Notes: generated by a model from the letters alone, not told the origin. Counted from the stretch's first letter, positions 6,884 to 14,124 are shown. The stretch is DNA of 17,453 nt from CAYUIS01 sp964444825 (GCA_964444825.1 CAYUIS010000112.1:1-17453); one strand, 5' to 3'. Numbers and translations: made by a program.

Positions 6884-7723
6884 CTAGGCGTTCACCAACT
6901 CTGCGAATGCCCGCTGCAGCCTGACAGTCACGGGGCCCGGTTTGCCGTCCCCAACCTGCCAGCCATCCACCTGAACCACCGGCATAATCTCGGTCGTGGT
7001 GCCCAGGATCATCAGTTCGCTGGCTTCTCTCAGCCTCTCCTGATGAATAACCGACTCCTGGTAAGGGATGCCCAGCTTTTCACACAATTCCAGCACCACT
7101 CCCCGGGTTACCCCCGCCAGTATGTGGTGTGTCCGGGGATGGGTCACGAGTTGGCCCTCGAACACCGCGCAAAAGTTGGTGTGCGATCCCTCCGTTATGA
7201 CCCCGTCCCGGACAAACACGGCCTCTGCGGCCCCACACTCTTTGGCCTGCTGGCTGGCCATCACGTTGGGCAACAGCGCCACCGCTTTGATATCACAACG
7301 TGTCCATCGACGGTCAGGAACCAGGATGATCTTGATGCCGCGCTCCCATTTCTGATGCGATGGCTGGAAGGGGGTGATCGAGACATAGACCGTAGGTGGT
7401 GTCTGTCCATCTGGGAAGGCGTGGTTGCGGGGTGCTGCTCCCCGGGTGATCTGGATATAGAGGGCAGCATCCGTAGTTCCCAGGTCGTTGCGCTGTATCA
7501 AGTCTCTAGCGATGTCGCTCAGGCGCTCCACGCTGGCTCCGTCAATGCGCAACGCTTTCAGGCTGCGTTGCAGTCGCTCAAAGTGTTCCTTAGCTTTGAA
7601 CAATCTGCCACCATAGGAACGGATGACCTCGTAGGCTCCATCGCCAAACAGGAACCCCCGATCATCAGGGGACACCTTTACATCGTCTTTGGGAGCAAAT
7701 TGGCCATTAAAGTAAACGATCAC
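6884..7723 (-). CDS. dat: D-amino acid transaminase (class IV PLP aminotransferase)
   Basis: From the GTG at 7723 the protein is 279 residues, the usual length of this family, and begins directly with the typical VYFNGQF strand. It converts D-Ala and 2-oxoglutarate to pyruvate and D-Glu, feeding peptidoglycan precursors. Supporting residues: RGFLFGDGAYE with Tyr31, RGAAPRNHAF with Arg99 and His101 (the RxH carboxylate trap that marks D-amino-acid transaminases rather than branched-chain enzymes), Lys146 in CDIKAVALLPN for PLP, and Glu178 in ITEGSHTNF. An upstream in-frame ATG at 7876 has a good Shine-Dalgarno (GGAGGAGG) and would overlap ridA by 22 bases, adding 51 residues. Those residues resemble nothing in the family and use many AGA, AGG, CGA and AGT codons, so I prefer the GTG. 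A weak AGGG lies 11 bases before it. Pairing with ridA supports a PLP-enzyme role. Confidence 0.88.
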   Translation of the reverse strand: MIVYFNGQFAPKDDVKVSPDDRGFLFGDGAYEVIRSYGGRLFKAKEHFERLQRSLKALRIDGASVERLSDIARDLIQRNDLGTTDAALYIQITRGAAPRNHAFPDGQTPPTVYVSITPFQPSHQKWERGIKIILVPDRRWTRCDIKAVALLPNVMASQQAKECGAAEAVFVRDGVITEGSHTNFCAVFEGQLVTHPRTHHILAGVTRGVVLELCEKLGIPYQESVIHQERLREASELMILGTTTEIMPVVQVDGWQVGDGKPGPVTVRLQRAFAELVNA

Positions 7724-7854
7724 ATCCAGTTTATCCCTAAAGCGATGGGTTGGTCGACTGGATCTACGCCACGCACCAATGACATCCGCTTTCCAACTAC
7801 GCGCAGACCCAGCCGACGACTCAACAGCGTATCTGTCATCTGCCCCGTTGGTGG
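7724..7854. other. Open but probably non-coding gap between ridA and the transaminase
   Basis: These 131 bases are open in the transaminase frame, but they would encode a 51-residue leader unlike the family with atypical codons (two AGA, AGG, CGA, two AGT). I see no good promoter and no hairpin of note. If the ATG at 7876 is used in the cell, this stretch is translated as an N-terminal extension. Confidence 0.4.
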
Positions 7855-8280
7855 TCAGGAGCAGCCGCAGTTGCATTCACCCTCCTCCCCATCACACGCA
7901 CATACCTGAGCGATAGCCGCGATCTCGACCCGTGCGCCCAGCGGCAGCGCTGCTACCTGGAATGCGGCGCGAGCGGGGGGTTTTTCGGCAAAGAACTCGG
8001 CATATACCTCGTTCATCGCACCATAGTCGGCAATGTCTGCCAGATAGACGGTGGTCTTGACCACGTGATCTAGGCAAGAACTAGATGCCTCCAAAACAGC
8101 CTTGATGTTCTGCAGGGCTTGGCGTGTCTGGCTGGCGACGTCCTTCCCTACCAATTGGCCTGTAGCGGGATCCAGGCCGACCTGCCCCGCGGCGAAGACA
8201 AAGCCGTTGGCAGATACCGCCTGTGAGTAGGGCCCCACTGCGGCGGGCGCTTTGTCCGTAGAAGTGATCTGTCTGTCCAT
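7855..8280 (-). CDS. ridA: RidA family imine/enamine deaminase with Cys-rich tail
   Basis: The 141-residue cytosolic protein of the YjgF/YER057c/UK114 family hydrolyses 2-aminoacrylate and other reactive imines released by PLP enzymes to keto acids and ammonia. Family features seen: GPYSQAV (16-22), FAAGQVGLDPATG (29-41), a helix TRQALQNIKAVLE, VVKTTVYLADIADYGAMNEVYAEFF (73-97), PPARAAFQVAALPLGARVEI with the substrate-carboxylate Arg104 and Glu119. The protein continues past the normal end (about residue 126) with CACDGEEGECNCGCS, holding five cysteines as CxC and CxCxC. This could bind metal, or it could simply be the coding price of the Shine-Dalgarno-like GGAGGAGG buried there. The ATG at 8280 is preceded by AAGGAGG at 8286-8292. 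The transaminase follows downstream. Confidence 0.95.
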   Translation of the reverse strand: MDRQITSTDKAPAAVGPYSQAVSANGFVFAAGQVGLDPATGQLVGKDVASQTRQALQNIKAVLEASSSCLDHVVKTTVYLADIADYGAMNEVYAEFFAEKPPARAAFQVAALPLGARVEIAAIAQVCACDGEEGECNCGCS

Positions 8281-8304
8281 TTATGCCTCCTTATATTCGA
8301 TAGC

Positions 8305-8490
8305 TTCTTGCTCGCCAGGGATTGCGAAATCCCGGCTCTTGTGTGCGCTAGACAGGGATTTGTCAATCCCCTTCGAGCAGGAGTAGGTGCTATGATTTTC
8401 TCGCTCGCCAGGGATTGCGAAATCCCGGCTCTTGTGTGCGCTAGACGGGGATTTGTCAATCCCCTTCGAGCAGGAGTAGGCGTTATAGTT
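8305..8490. repeat. Two tandem copies of a 93-base structured repeat with internal hairpins
   Basis: Unit 1 covers 8305-8397 and unit 2 covers 8398-8490. The 78-base cores (8310-8387 and 8403-8480) differ at one base (A8354 against G8447); the flanks diverge slightly. Each unit holds two perfect short hairpins with the same stem: GGGATT-GCGA-AATCCC (8318-8333 in unit 1) and GGGATT-TGTC-AATCCC (8355-8370; extended to 7 base pairs in unit 2 by G8447). Both are enclosed by TGCTCG (8309-8314) pairing with CGAGCA (8374-8379), giving a three-way, clover-like fold. The array lies between the 3' end of the acylase gene and the ridA start. It resembles a REP-like or miniature mobile element. No open frame of interest and no U-tract terminator were seen. 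On the minus strand each second hairpin contains TTGACA. Confidence 0.85.
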
Positions 8491-8515
8491 ACCGAAAGAT
8501 TGGTGCCCGGCTGCA

Positions 8516-10966
8516 CTAGGGTCTCAGCACCAATACGCCCTCGGCGTCCGCCTCCGCGTCTGCCCGTTCCCAAAGCATCGGATGGTATTCGATGTTCCGC
8601 CAGGGATCGATCATATCGTCATAGTGGGAGTGGTAGGGATGCCCGGACTGCCCCGTGGTGTGCATCGAGACCGAGCGGGCGAAATCCTCCAGGTCCACGA
8701 TCTGACGGTAGGAGGGGACGGTGCTGACGCCATAGGGCTCGCTGATGCTGTAGCTGGTGTTGTTGACCGTGGCGATGGTTCCATCCACCGAGACAGGGCC
8801 GCGGTTGAATATCGACTCGATGAGGGCGATGCCACACTGTCCCAGGCTCTGGTTCTCAAAGGTAGCCGTGTGGATATCGCCCCATTGCCAGTTGTCCATA
8901 CGCCGTCCCAGGGTGTCGGTCAGGTCTTGCACGCCACCCTCCAACGCCAGGAGCAGGATCTCGTCCCGGGTCTCCACCGCCGGTGTGCTCACATCATCGA
9001 ACCAGGGAGATGCCTCGTCCTCCAGAATATGCACCAGCGCGATGTTCAAGCTGCCTCTCGCTTGTTGAAGAAGCTGCTGTCCCAGCTCGTCCCCAAAGGT
9101 CAGGTCGATCAGGCGCAGGCGAAAAGCCTCAAGTAGGGCAGATGCGGCGCTATCGCGTCCCGATCGCCCATCCCAATTCCGCAACAGCTCCAGCGCCTCC
9201 ATCAGCCTGCGCTCCTCGCTGGCGCTGCGCCCCGTGTCTGTCACGGGGAGTATCAGCAGATGTGGTAGGACATCGTCCACCCAGACGGGACTGCTGTTGC
9301 CCTGCATCGTCTGTATGTCCGCCAAAGAAACGGAAGCGTCGGACTCGAGCATCTCTACGATCCGCCGTGCCCGGTAGCCGGGGTCCCAATCCATCGAGAT
9401 AAAGTATGGAAAGTCTGATCCCACGACAGCCTGGTTGGCGGTGGCGACATACCCCTCCGGCGGGTTAAAGGCGCGGGGCAGTTCGTCGAACGGAATATAG
9501 CCCTCCCATTCATACTCCCCGGTCCATCCCGGCGCTGGCATCGAGCCATCGCCCGAGGCACGGATAGGGATACGCCCCGGAGCCTGATAGCCAATGTTCC
9601 CATCCACATCGGCGTAGACGAAATTCTGGCTGGGCGCGTCCCAGTATGAGAGCGCCTCCCGGAATTCCTCCCAGTCTGTGGCCTGATCCAGGAGAATCAG
9701 GCTGTGTATCAGCGTACCTGGCTGGAGTGCGGTCCAGGAGAAGGCCAGCGGTTGCCAGCCAAAGGCCCACTCGCTCTCGGCGCCACCGACCACATCGTTG
9801 ATAATTGGGCCGTGGCGGGTGATGCGCACGTTCACGACCACGGGGTCTTGTCTCCCGGAGACGGCGATCTCCTCTCGGACAATCTCCATATCCATCCACT
9901 TCCCCCGGTACTCGTACTGGTTGGGGTTCTCTGGATTGATCCGCTCGATGAACAGGTCTTGGACGTCAGGCCCCAGGTTGGTGACTCCCCAGGCGATGTG
10001 CTCGTTGTGACCGATGACGACGCCGGGACTGCTGGCGAATGAGGACCCGACGACGTTGTAGGGACAGTCTGGCCCCACCGGATCGCAATGCAGGCCGATC
10101 TCGTACCAGATCGAGGGCATCTGAATGCCCAGGTGAGGATCATTGGCCAGGAGAGGTTCCCCCGTCTCGGTGCGCTCGCCCGAGATGGCCCAACTATTGC
10201 TGCCCAGATCATCCCCCTCCCCCAAAAAGTGCGTACTGACGACAGCGTCAGGCACTGCCTCCAACGTAGCACCTGTCAGCGGATGTGGCACGATAACCGG
10301 ATAGTCGTCTGGGTAGGGCGGCATCAACTCGCTGATCGCAGATGTGCCCAGTCGCGCCCCGATCTGAGCACGAAGGATCTCGTCAGTCCGGTTTCCGCCC
10401 AGATCCCAGGCCATCACCTTGACCCAGGTGAGGGTGTTCAGGGGTGTCCAGGGCTCGGGTTCAAACTTGACCCCGGTGAGTCCCAGCATGGTGAACTCTA
10501 GGCCCAGGCGACCTCGGTGAGTGGAGACGTAGGCATTGACCCCCTCGGCATAAGATTCCAGCACCGCCAGGTCTTTGCCATCCATCAACTCCAGCTCTTG
10601 AGCGGCAGTGCGGTGCCAGCCGAGAGTGCGTATGAAACGATCGTCCGGAAGAGCGGATTCACCTAGAATCTCTGCCAGACGCCCGGAGCCGATGCGCCGC
10701 CAAAACTCCATTTGCCAGAAGCGATCCTGGGCGTGGACATATCCCTGAGCAAAAAAGAGATCGTGGGCATTGGAGGCATAGATGTGAGGGACGCCCCAAC
10801 TGTCGCGGACAACGGTGACCTCCGCCTGCAGAGCGTCCACCCTGGCTTTCCCATTGATCTTGGGCCACGGGCGGCGCACGGTGAAGAGGACAGAGCCAAC
10901 GCCGATCAGCCCCACCACCAGCACAATAACCAGTACGACCAGCAAGATGAGCCAAAGTCTTCGCAT
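8516..10966 (-). CDS. Penicillin acylase family N-terminal-nucleophile hydrolase, membrane anchored
   Basis: The 816-residue protein has an N-terminal hydrophobic helix (residues 4-28), so it probably acts outside the cytoplasmic membrane. Family hallmarks: VRDSWGVPHIYA (53-64), AQGYVHAQDRFWQME (73-87), then the autocleavage site DLGSNSWAISG where Ser256 becomes the N-terminal nucleophile of the beta chain, followed by LLANDPHLGIQMPSIWYE (272-289), WGVTNLGPDVQDLF, and near the end SYSISEPYGVSTVPSYRQIVDL. The enzyme cuts an amide bond; members act on penicillins, N-acyl-homoserine lactones or other acylated amines, and the substrate cannot be read from the sequence. Length fits the family. The ATG at 10966 is preceded by AGGGGG, and a near-perfect promoter lies 39 bases further up. 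No partner gene is adjacent; the next gene downstream (ridA) is 235 bases away, beyond a repeat array. Confidence 0.93.
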   Translation of the reverse strand: MRRLWLILLVVLVIVLVVGLIGVGSVLFTVRRPWPKINGKARVDALQAEVTVVRDSWGVPHIYASNAHDLFFAQGYVHAQDRFWQMEFWRRIGSGRLAEILGESALPDDRFIRTLGWHRTAAQELELMDGKDLAVLESYAEGVNAYVSTHRGRLGLEFTMLGLTGVKFEPEPWTPLNTLTWVKVMAWDLGGNRTDEILRAQIGARLGTSAISELMPPYPDDYPVIVPHPLTGATLEAVPDAVVSTHFLGEGDDLGSNSWAISGERTETGEPLLANDPHLGIQMPSIWYEIGLHCDPVGPDCPYNVVGSSFASSPGVVIGHNEHIAWGVTNLGPDVQDLFIERINPENPNQYEYRGKWMDMEIVREEIAVSGRQDPVVVNVRITRHGPIINDVVGGAESEWAFGWQPLAFSWTALQPGTLIHSLILLDQATDWEEFREALSYWDAPSQNFVYADVDGNIGYQAPGRIPIRASGDGSMPAPGWTGEYEWEGYIPFDELPRAFNPPEGYVATANQAVVGSDFPYFISMDWDPGYRARRIVEMLESDASVSLADIQTMQGNSSPVWVDDVLPHLLILPVTDTGRSASEERRLMEALELLRNWDGRSGRDSAASALLEAFRLRLIDLTFGDELGQQLLQQARGSLNIALVHILEDEASPWFDDVSTPAVETRDEILLLALEGGVQDLTDTLGRRMDNWQWGDIHTATFENQSLGQCGIALIESIFNRGPVSVDGTIATVNNTSYSISEPYGVSTVPSYRQIVDLEDFARSVSMHTTGQSGHPYHSHYDDMIDPWRNIEYHPMLWERADAEADAEGVLVLRP

Positions 10967-11004
10967 GGTTCCCCCTTCCCCTGATGGGCTGCGTACTCGC
11001 AGGG

Positions 11005-11033
11005 ATTATATAGCGGCGAGGGGATCAAGTCAA
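11005..11033 (-). promoter_or_regulatory. Sigma-70 type promoter of the penicillin-acylase gene
   Basis: On the minus strand TTGACT (11033-11028) is followed by a spacer of exactly 17 bases and TATAAT (11010-11005). Five of six and six of six bases match the sigma-70 consensus. Transcription would start near 10998, giving a leader of about 30 bases before the ATG at 10966. It is the best promoter in the window. Confidence 0.85.
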
Positions 11034-11116
11034 ACGGACCGTGGACCATTGGTGGACACCATCGCGGGATTTCCAGGGCTGGATTTCCCATTGTTCCGGG
11101 TGATTCACCCTGGCTG

Positions 11117-11144
11117 TTGTGGTGGGATAGGCGTGTGCTATAAT
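11117..11144 (+). promoter_or_regulatory. Extended -10 promoter candidate for the methyltransferase
   Basis: TGCTATAAT places an extended TGn motif (11136-11138) directly before a consensus TATAAT (11139-11144). A weak TTGTGG at 11117-11122 sits 16 bases upstream as a possible -35. Transcription would start near 11151, leaving a leader of about 105 bases that contains a hairpin, GGACAG (11187-11192) pairing with CTGTCC (11211-11216). It lies in the 289-base gap between the divergent acylase and methyltransferase genes. Confidence 0.6.
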
Positions 11145-11255
11145 GCGGGCCATCTTTGCCGATTCTGGCGGGTGACAGGCAGTGAGGGACAGGGCAGGCC
11201 ACATGGCTCTCTGTCCAACGTGTCCGGTCGCTCATCAACTGACTGGAGGCCAGGA

Positions 11256-11852
11256 ATGGGCCTTGGAAACCGGTTCTTTGACCTGCAATACCTGCTGGGC
11301 CGAATACCTTGGGACACGGGCATTACCCCCCCGGAGGTGGTGGCTCTCGTCGAAGGAGGGAGCCTCTCTCCTGGACGGGCACTGGATCTCGGCTGTGGCA
11401 CCGGCACCAACTGCATGTACCTGGCTCGCCATGGTTGGGCGGCCGTGGGAGTGGATTTCTCTGCAGTGGCGATCCGCCGCGCCCGGCGCAAAGCACACCG
11501 GGCAAGGATGGACTGCAAGTACTACCATGCAGATGTGACTGACTTGTCGTTCTTGCAGCCGCCTTTCACTCTAGTTCTGGATATCGGCTGCCTGCAGGGT
11601 ATCCCCCAGGAGAAATGGGAACGATATACCCAAGGGCTGATCCGGTTGGTTCAGCCTGGTGGCGTGTATATGCTCTATGCGTTCACTCCCCGTCCGGAGC
11701 GATCCACGCCACTGGGAATGTCGCCGGACGAAGTTGGCCAATTGTTCGCCCCCGCCTTCACCGTGGAGAGGCAAGAGGGAGGGGATGATCCAACCGGGCC
11801 ACAGTCGGCGTGGTACTGGTTGCGAAGAACCGATCTGACAGGGAAAAAGTAG
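11256..11852 (+). CDS. Class I SAM-dependent methyltransferase
   Basis: The 198-residue cytosolic protein has a Rossmann-fold methyltransferase core: motif I ALDLGCGTGTNCMYLARHG (42-60), the SAM-ribose acidic residue in GVDFS (Asp67), HADVTDL (91-97) for adenine contact, LVLDIGCLQGIP (107-117), and the post-motif LIRLVQPGGVYMLYAF. The N-terminal FFDLQYLLGRIPWDTG resembles small methyltransferases of the TehB or thiopurine S-methyltransferase type, but the substrate is not determinable. The ATG at 11256 is chosen because GGAGG lies at 11245-11249. The open frame extends upstream to 10815, but that part overlaps the acylase gene and its promoter and has no family similarity. It is divergent from the acylase and followed by a hairpin and a long non-coding stretch, so it is probably monocistronic. 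Confidence 0.88.
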   Translation: MGLGNRFFDLQYLLGRIPWDTGITPPEVVALVEGGSLSPGRALDLGCGTGTNCMYLARHGWAAVGVDFSAVAIRRARRKAHRARMDCKYYHADVTDLSFLQPPFTLVLDIGCLQGIPQEKWERYTQGLIRLVQPGGVYMLYAFTPRPERSTPLGMSPDEVGQLFAPAFTVERQEGGDDPTGPQSAWYWLRRTDLTGKK

Positions 11853-11862
11853 CTGCCTGCGG

Positions 11863-11915
11863 GCGGGATTCACGACAAGCCGACTCGGATCGATAGTTGC
11901 CTTGTCGGTTCCCGC
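11863..11915 (+). terminator. Interrupted hairpin after the methyltransferase, possible terminator
   Basis: GCGGGA (11863-11868) pairs with TCCCGC (11910-11915), and inside it CGACAAG (11873-11879) pairs with CTTGTCG (11901-11907), separated by a small internal loop (4 and 2 bases). The apical loop is 21 bases. It starts 10 bases after the stop codon. There is no T-tract, so it is not a classical intrinsic terminator; it may protect the 3' end or be part of an RNA structure. Confidence 0.4.
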
Positions 11916-12062
11916 GACTGAGGGCGCGCTCACAGGACTTGATCCCAAGCGCCTCTGGATTGGCTAGGGCGATTGCATTGGGCTGACCACAGCTCTGAGC
12001 CCTGTCCTCGGAGCGCCTTGCGCGATGAGAATTCGCTGTTGAGGCACGATTTCGTCAAGGCC

Positions 12063-12100
12063 GTCCTCGGGGACGAGGACCCTGTCCTTGACCGGACAGG
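12063..12100. other. Two abutting perfect hairpins
   Basis: GTCCTCG-GGGA-CGAGGAC (12063-12080) is immediately followed by CCTGTCC-TTGACC-GGACAGG (12081-12100), each with a 7-base-pair stem. They lie about 40 bases upstream of the promoter of the small membrane protein. They could be a terminator for rightward transcription, an operator, or part of an unannotated RNA. No T-tract follows. Confidence 0.4.
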
Positions 12101-12139
12101 ACAAGGGCTGGGAGCGCTAAATGCGATAGCCCTGCTGGA

Positions 12140-12169
12140 TTGGCGCAGCCAGGGGAGTTGCGCTATAAT
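12140..12169 (+). promoter_or_regulatory. Promoter giving a leaderless transcript of the small membrane protein
   Basis: A consensus TATAAT (12164-12169) has TTGGCG (12140-12145) 18 bases upstream as a -35. The first usable in-frame ATG is at 12176, 7 bases past the -10, which is where transcription should begin. No Shine-Dalgarno fits between them. The arrangement points to leaderless translation. Confidence 0.6.
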
Positions 12170-12175
12170 TGTGTT

Positions 12176-12475
12176 ATGGCTCCGTGGTACCTTCGTCCCC
12201 GTCTATGGCTCGTGCTGGTCCTTACGGTGGTCGTCGTCGCTGCCGCCATATCGTGGCTGCGTGGCGCGCAGCTTTCGAGTCACCGGTCCCCACTTGCTAC
12301 CCCCGCAGCATCGGACGAATCGCCACTTTCCACGCCAGAGCCGGGGAATAGTATCTCGATCCCTCCTTCTCCCCGTGCTATTGGGGGGATTATTCTCCTA
12401 TGGATAGCGGTGGGCATTCTGCTCGCTCTAGGGATCGCCTTTATCATTCTGCGTGCGTACCGCGGCGCCGCCTGA
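12176..12475 (+). CDS. Small two-helix membrane protein, function unknown
   Basis: The 99-residue protein has two hydrophobic helices (about residues 10-28 and 70-93) joined by a 40-residue linker rich in Ser, Thr and Pro. Positive residues at both ends (RPR; RAYR) predict both termini in the cytoplasm and the linker outside. I do not recognise the family. The stop TGA (12473-12475) overlaps by one base with the ATG of the glycosyltransferase (TGATG), so the two are translationally coupled and probably work together, perhaps in glycan assembly at the membrane. An upstream in-frame ATG at 12140 would place 12 residues over the promoter and is less likely. The Ser/Thr/Pro linker could be a target for the neighbouring glycosyltransferase, which is speculation. 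Confidence 0.65.
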   Translation: MAPWYLRPRLWLVLVLTVVVVAAAISWLRGAQLSSHRSPLATPAASDESPLSTPEPGNSISIPPSPRAIGGIILLWIAVGILLALGIAFIILRAYRGAA

Positions 12476-14076
12476 TGAGCGATCTGCGCTCTCTCCCGGG
12501 CATCGCCGTCATCGCTTTGGTGTTAGTTGCCTTTGCCCTACGAGCTGTGTCCGTCGATTCCCAGTCGCTCTGGCGGGATGAAGTGGACGCTCTGTGCTAT
12601 GCCCACGCATTCCCTCATCTTGTCCTCCAGACGGTAGATCCAACCAGGACGGATGGGTTGAACACACGCTTGGTCTGCCCGTCACTCCCAGCAAGCCTGG
12701 CGCAATCGACCAATGAGGGCATACTGCGCCGCATAGTGCGGGCCCTGGGGGGGATGATTCGAGAGAACGGCCCGCTCTATTTCTTTCTGCTGCGTGGTTG
12801 GATCGCGCTGACCGGCACCACAGGGTATGCACTGCGGTTCTTTTCGCTCTTGTTCGGCGTTTTGTGTGTGCCCTTGAGCTATGCGCTGGGCCGCCGGCTA
12901 TTTGACCCCCAGTCTGGTTTTTTGGCCGCTGTTTTGGTAGCGGTCTCTCCCTATCTGACCTGGTATAGCCAGGAAGTCAAGATGTACACGCTGGTAACCG
13001 CGCTGGCGCTGGTGGGCGTCTATGGACTGCGCCGCGCTGTCGCAGGGAGGGAATGGCGCTGGTGGGCGGTGCAAGTGGTCGCGACCAGCCTCGCTTTCTA
13101 CTCGCATATTCTGGCAGCACTGCTGATTCCCGTCCAGATTTTTCTTTTCCTCACCTGGTGGCCCCAGGCACGCAAGCAGTGGGTAGGCCCGATAGTCAGT
13201 CTGGCGTGCCTCACCCTACCTTATCTGCCACTGGCTGTCTGGCAGGCCCCGCAGGTATTTCAGATTCGTGAGACCGGTTTCCACCGGTACCCGTTGGGTG
13301 AAATGGCCGAGATTCTGCTGAACGGATGGAGTACGGGTATCCTCGGTCGTTATTTGCCCTGGGGCGCGGCGTTAATGATCGCGTTGGCTCTGATAGGCTT
13401 GTTTGGTCCGCTTTACCACGTCTTCCCCTCTCCTGCCGCAGCGAGGCCGCTGGGGGGCAGAAGCCGCGCTGCATTAATGTGCTGGTTGGTGGTGCCACTG
13501 CTGACTGTGTGGCTCATCTCGCTCCGACAGCCGCTTTTCACCGATCGCTATTTTATTTGGACGGCTCCTGCCTTCTATCTATTGGTCGCTGTGGGGTTGG
13601 TTTCGATCGCACAGCTCGGAGACTGGGGCCGTGGGATGGTAGTGATCTTGACGGGCGCTATTCTTGCCATCAGTGGGTTCAACTTATGGCAGCAGGCTAG
13701 TGAGCCGATCAAATCCGACTTTCGAGCTGCGGCCGCCTATGTGGCCGATCGCTACATACCTGGCGAACTCGTCATATTCCAGATTCCCCACGGTCGCTAC
13801 ACTTTTGATTACTACTTTCCCCGGGATGAATATGTCTGGGCTGAAGGGCTCTTTACCAACCACCGGGTCCCGGATGGCTCCTACCTGATGAGCGAGCAGA
13901 GTGCCGGATTGTCGATGCAGGAGATGACAGAGGAGTACGGCTCGGTTTGGTTGATCGCCACGGAAACGGAGATGTGGGACGATCGTGGGCTGGTACAGGC
14001 CTGGCTGGAGAAACACCGGCAGAGAGTGGACGAAAGCACCTTTATGCGGGTGAGCACATACCGGTACGTCAAATAA
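12475..14076 (+). CDS. GT39/PMT-like membrane glycosyltransferase (GT-C fold)
   Basis: The 533-residue protein has about ten to twelve membrane helices through residue 404 and a soluble C-terminal domain (405-533). The family signature is the acidic loop after the first helix, SQSLWRDEVDAL (29-40; Asp35/Glu36, the putative catalytic acid site), followed by ENGPLYFFLLRGWI (97-110), YLTWYSQEVKMYTLV (160-174) and FTDRYFIWTAPAFYLLVAVGL (355-375). Such enzymes move a sugar from a polyprenyl-phosphate donor to a protein or glycan on the outer face of the membrane. Donor and acceptor are unknown. The first acidic loop contains an insertion of about 50 residues (51-95) before the ENGPLY segment. The ATG at 12475 is chosen for its one-base overlap with the preceding stop; the frame is open from 12400 but that part lies inside the small membrane protein gene. 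Confidence 0.88.
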   Translation: MSDLRSLPGIAVIALVLVAFALRAVSVDSQSLWRDEVDALCYAHAFPHLVLQTVDPTRTDGLNTRLVCPSLPASLAQSTNEGILRRIVRALGGMIRENGPLYFFLLRGWIALTGTTGYALRFFSLLFGVLCVPLSYALGRRLFDPQSGFLAAVLVAVSPYLTWYSQEVKMYTLVTALALVGVYGLRRAVAGREWRWWAVQVVATSLAFYSHILAALLIPVQIFLFLTWWPQARKQWVGPIVSLACLTLPYLPLAVWQAPQVFQIRETGFHRYPLGEMAEILLNGWSTGILGRYLPWGAALMIALALIGLFGPLYHVFPSPAAARPLGGRSRAALMCWLVVPLLTVWLISLRQPLFTDRYFIWTAPAFYLLVAVGLVSIAQLGDWGRGMVVILTGAILAISGFNLWQQASEPIKSDFRAAAAYVADRYIPGELVIFQIPHGRYTFDYYFPRDEYVWAEGLFTNHRVPDGSYLMSEQSAGLSMQEMTEEYGSVWLIATETEMWDDRGLVQAWLEKHRQRVDESTFMRVSTYRYVK

Positions 14077-14124
14077 GAATCAGGTGCGTTTCACGGGCTC
14101 GGCTCGGCATTCTGCGCTCTGTGT

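Larger units (their letters stand above)
11853..12175. other. Intergenic region of 323 bases with several hairpins and a promoter
   Basis: No convincing gene was found here. The stretch holds a long interrupted hairpin just after the methyltransferase (11863-11915), two abutting perfect hairpins (12063-12100), and the promoter of the next gene (12140-12169). The word CCCTGTCCT appears twice (near 12000 and at 12080). The remaining sequence shows no other recognisable signal. Confidence 0.5.

Noticed and set aside
6851..7909. 352-codon open frame on the plus strand
   Set aside because: Antisense to the D-amino-acid transaminase, whose active-site residues are all present on the other strand.
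8340..8460. TTGACA in the repeats as a -35 box for ridA
   Set aside because: No acceptable -10 follows at 16-18 bases on the minus strand (CACAAG is poor); TTGACA is a by-product of the hairpin loop.
8305..8490. CRISPR array
   Set aside because: Only two units, contiguous with no unique spacers, and far longer than CRISPR repeats.
10815..11255. Long N-terminal extension of the methyltransferase frame
   Set aside because: It overlaps the start and the promoter of the acylase gene and includes no family sequence; the ATG at 11256 has a good Shine-Dalgarno.
11203..11538. Frame with a CPTC and a CNTC pair resembling a zinc ribbon
   Set aside because: It overlaps the methyltransferase in another frame; the spacing of the Cys pairs is suggestive but the rest of the translation looks like a shadow.
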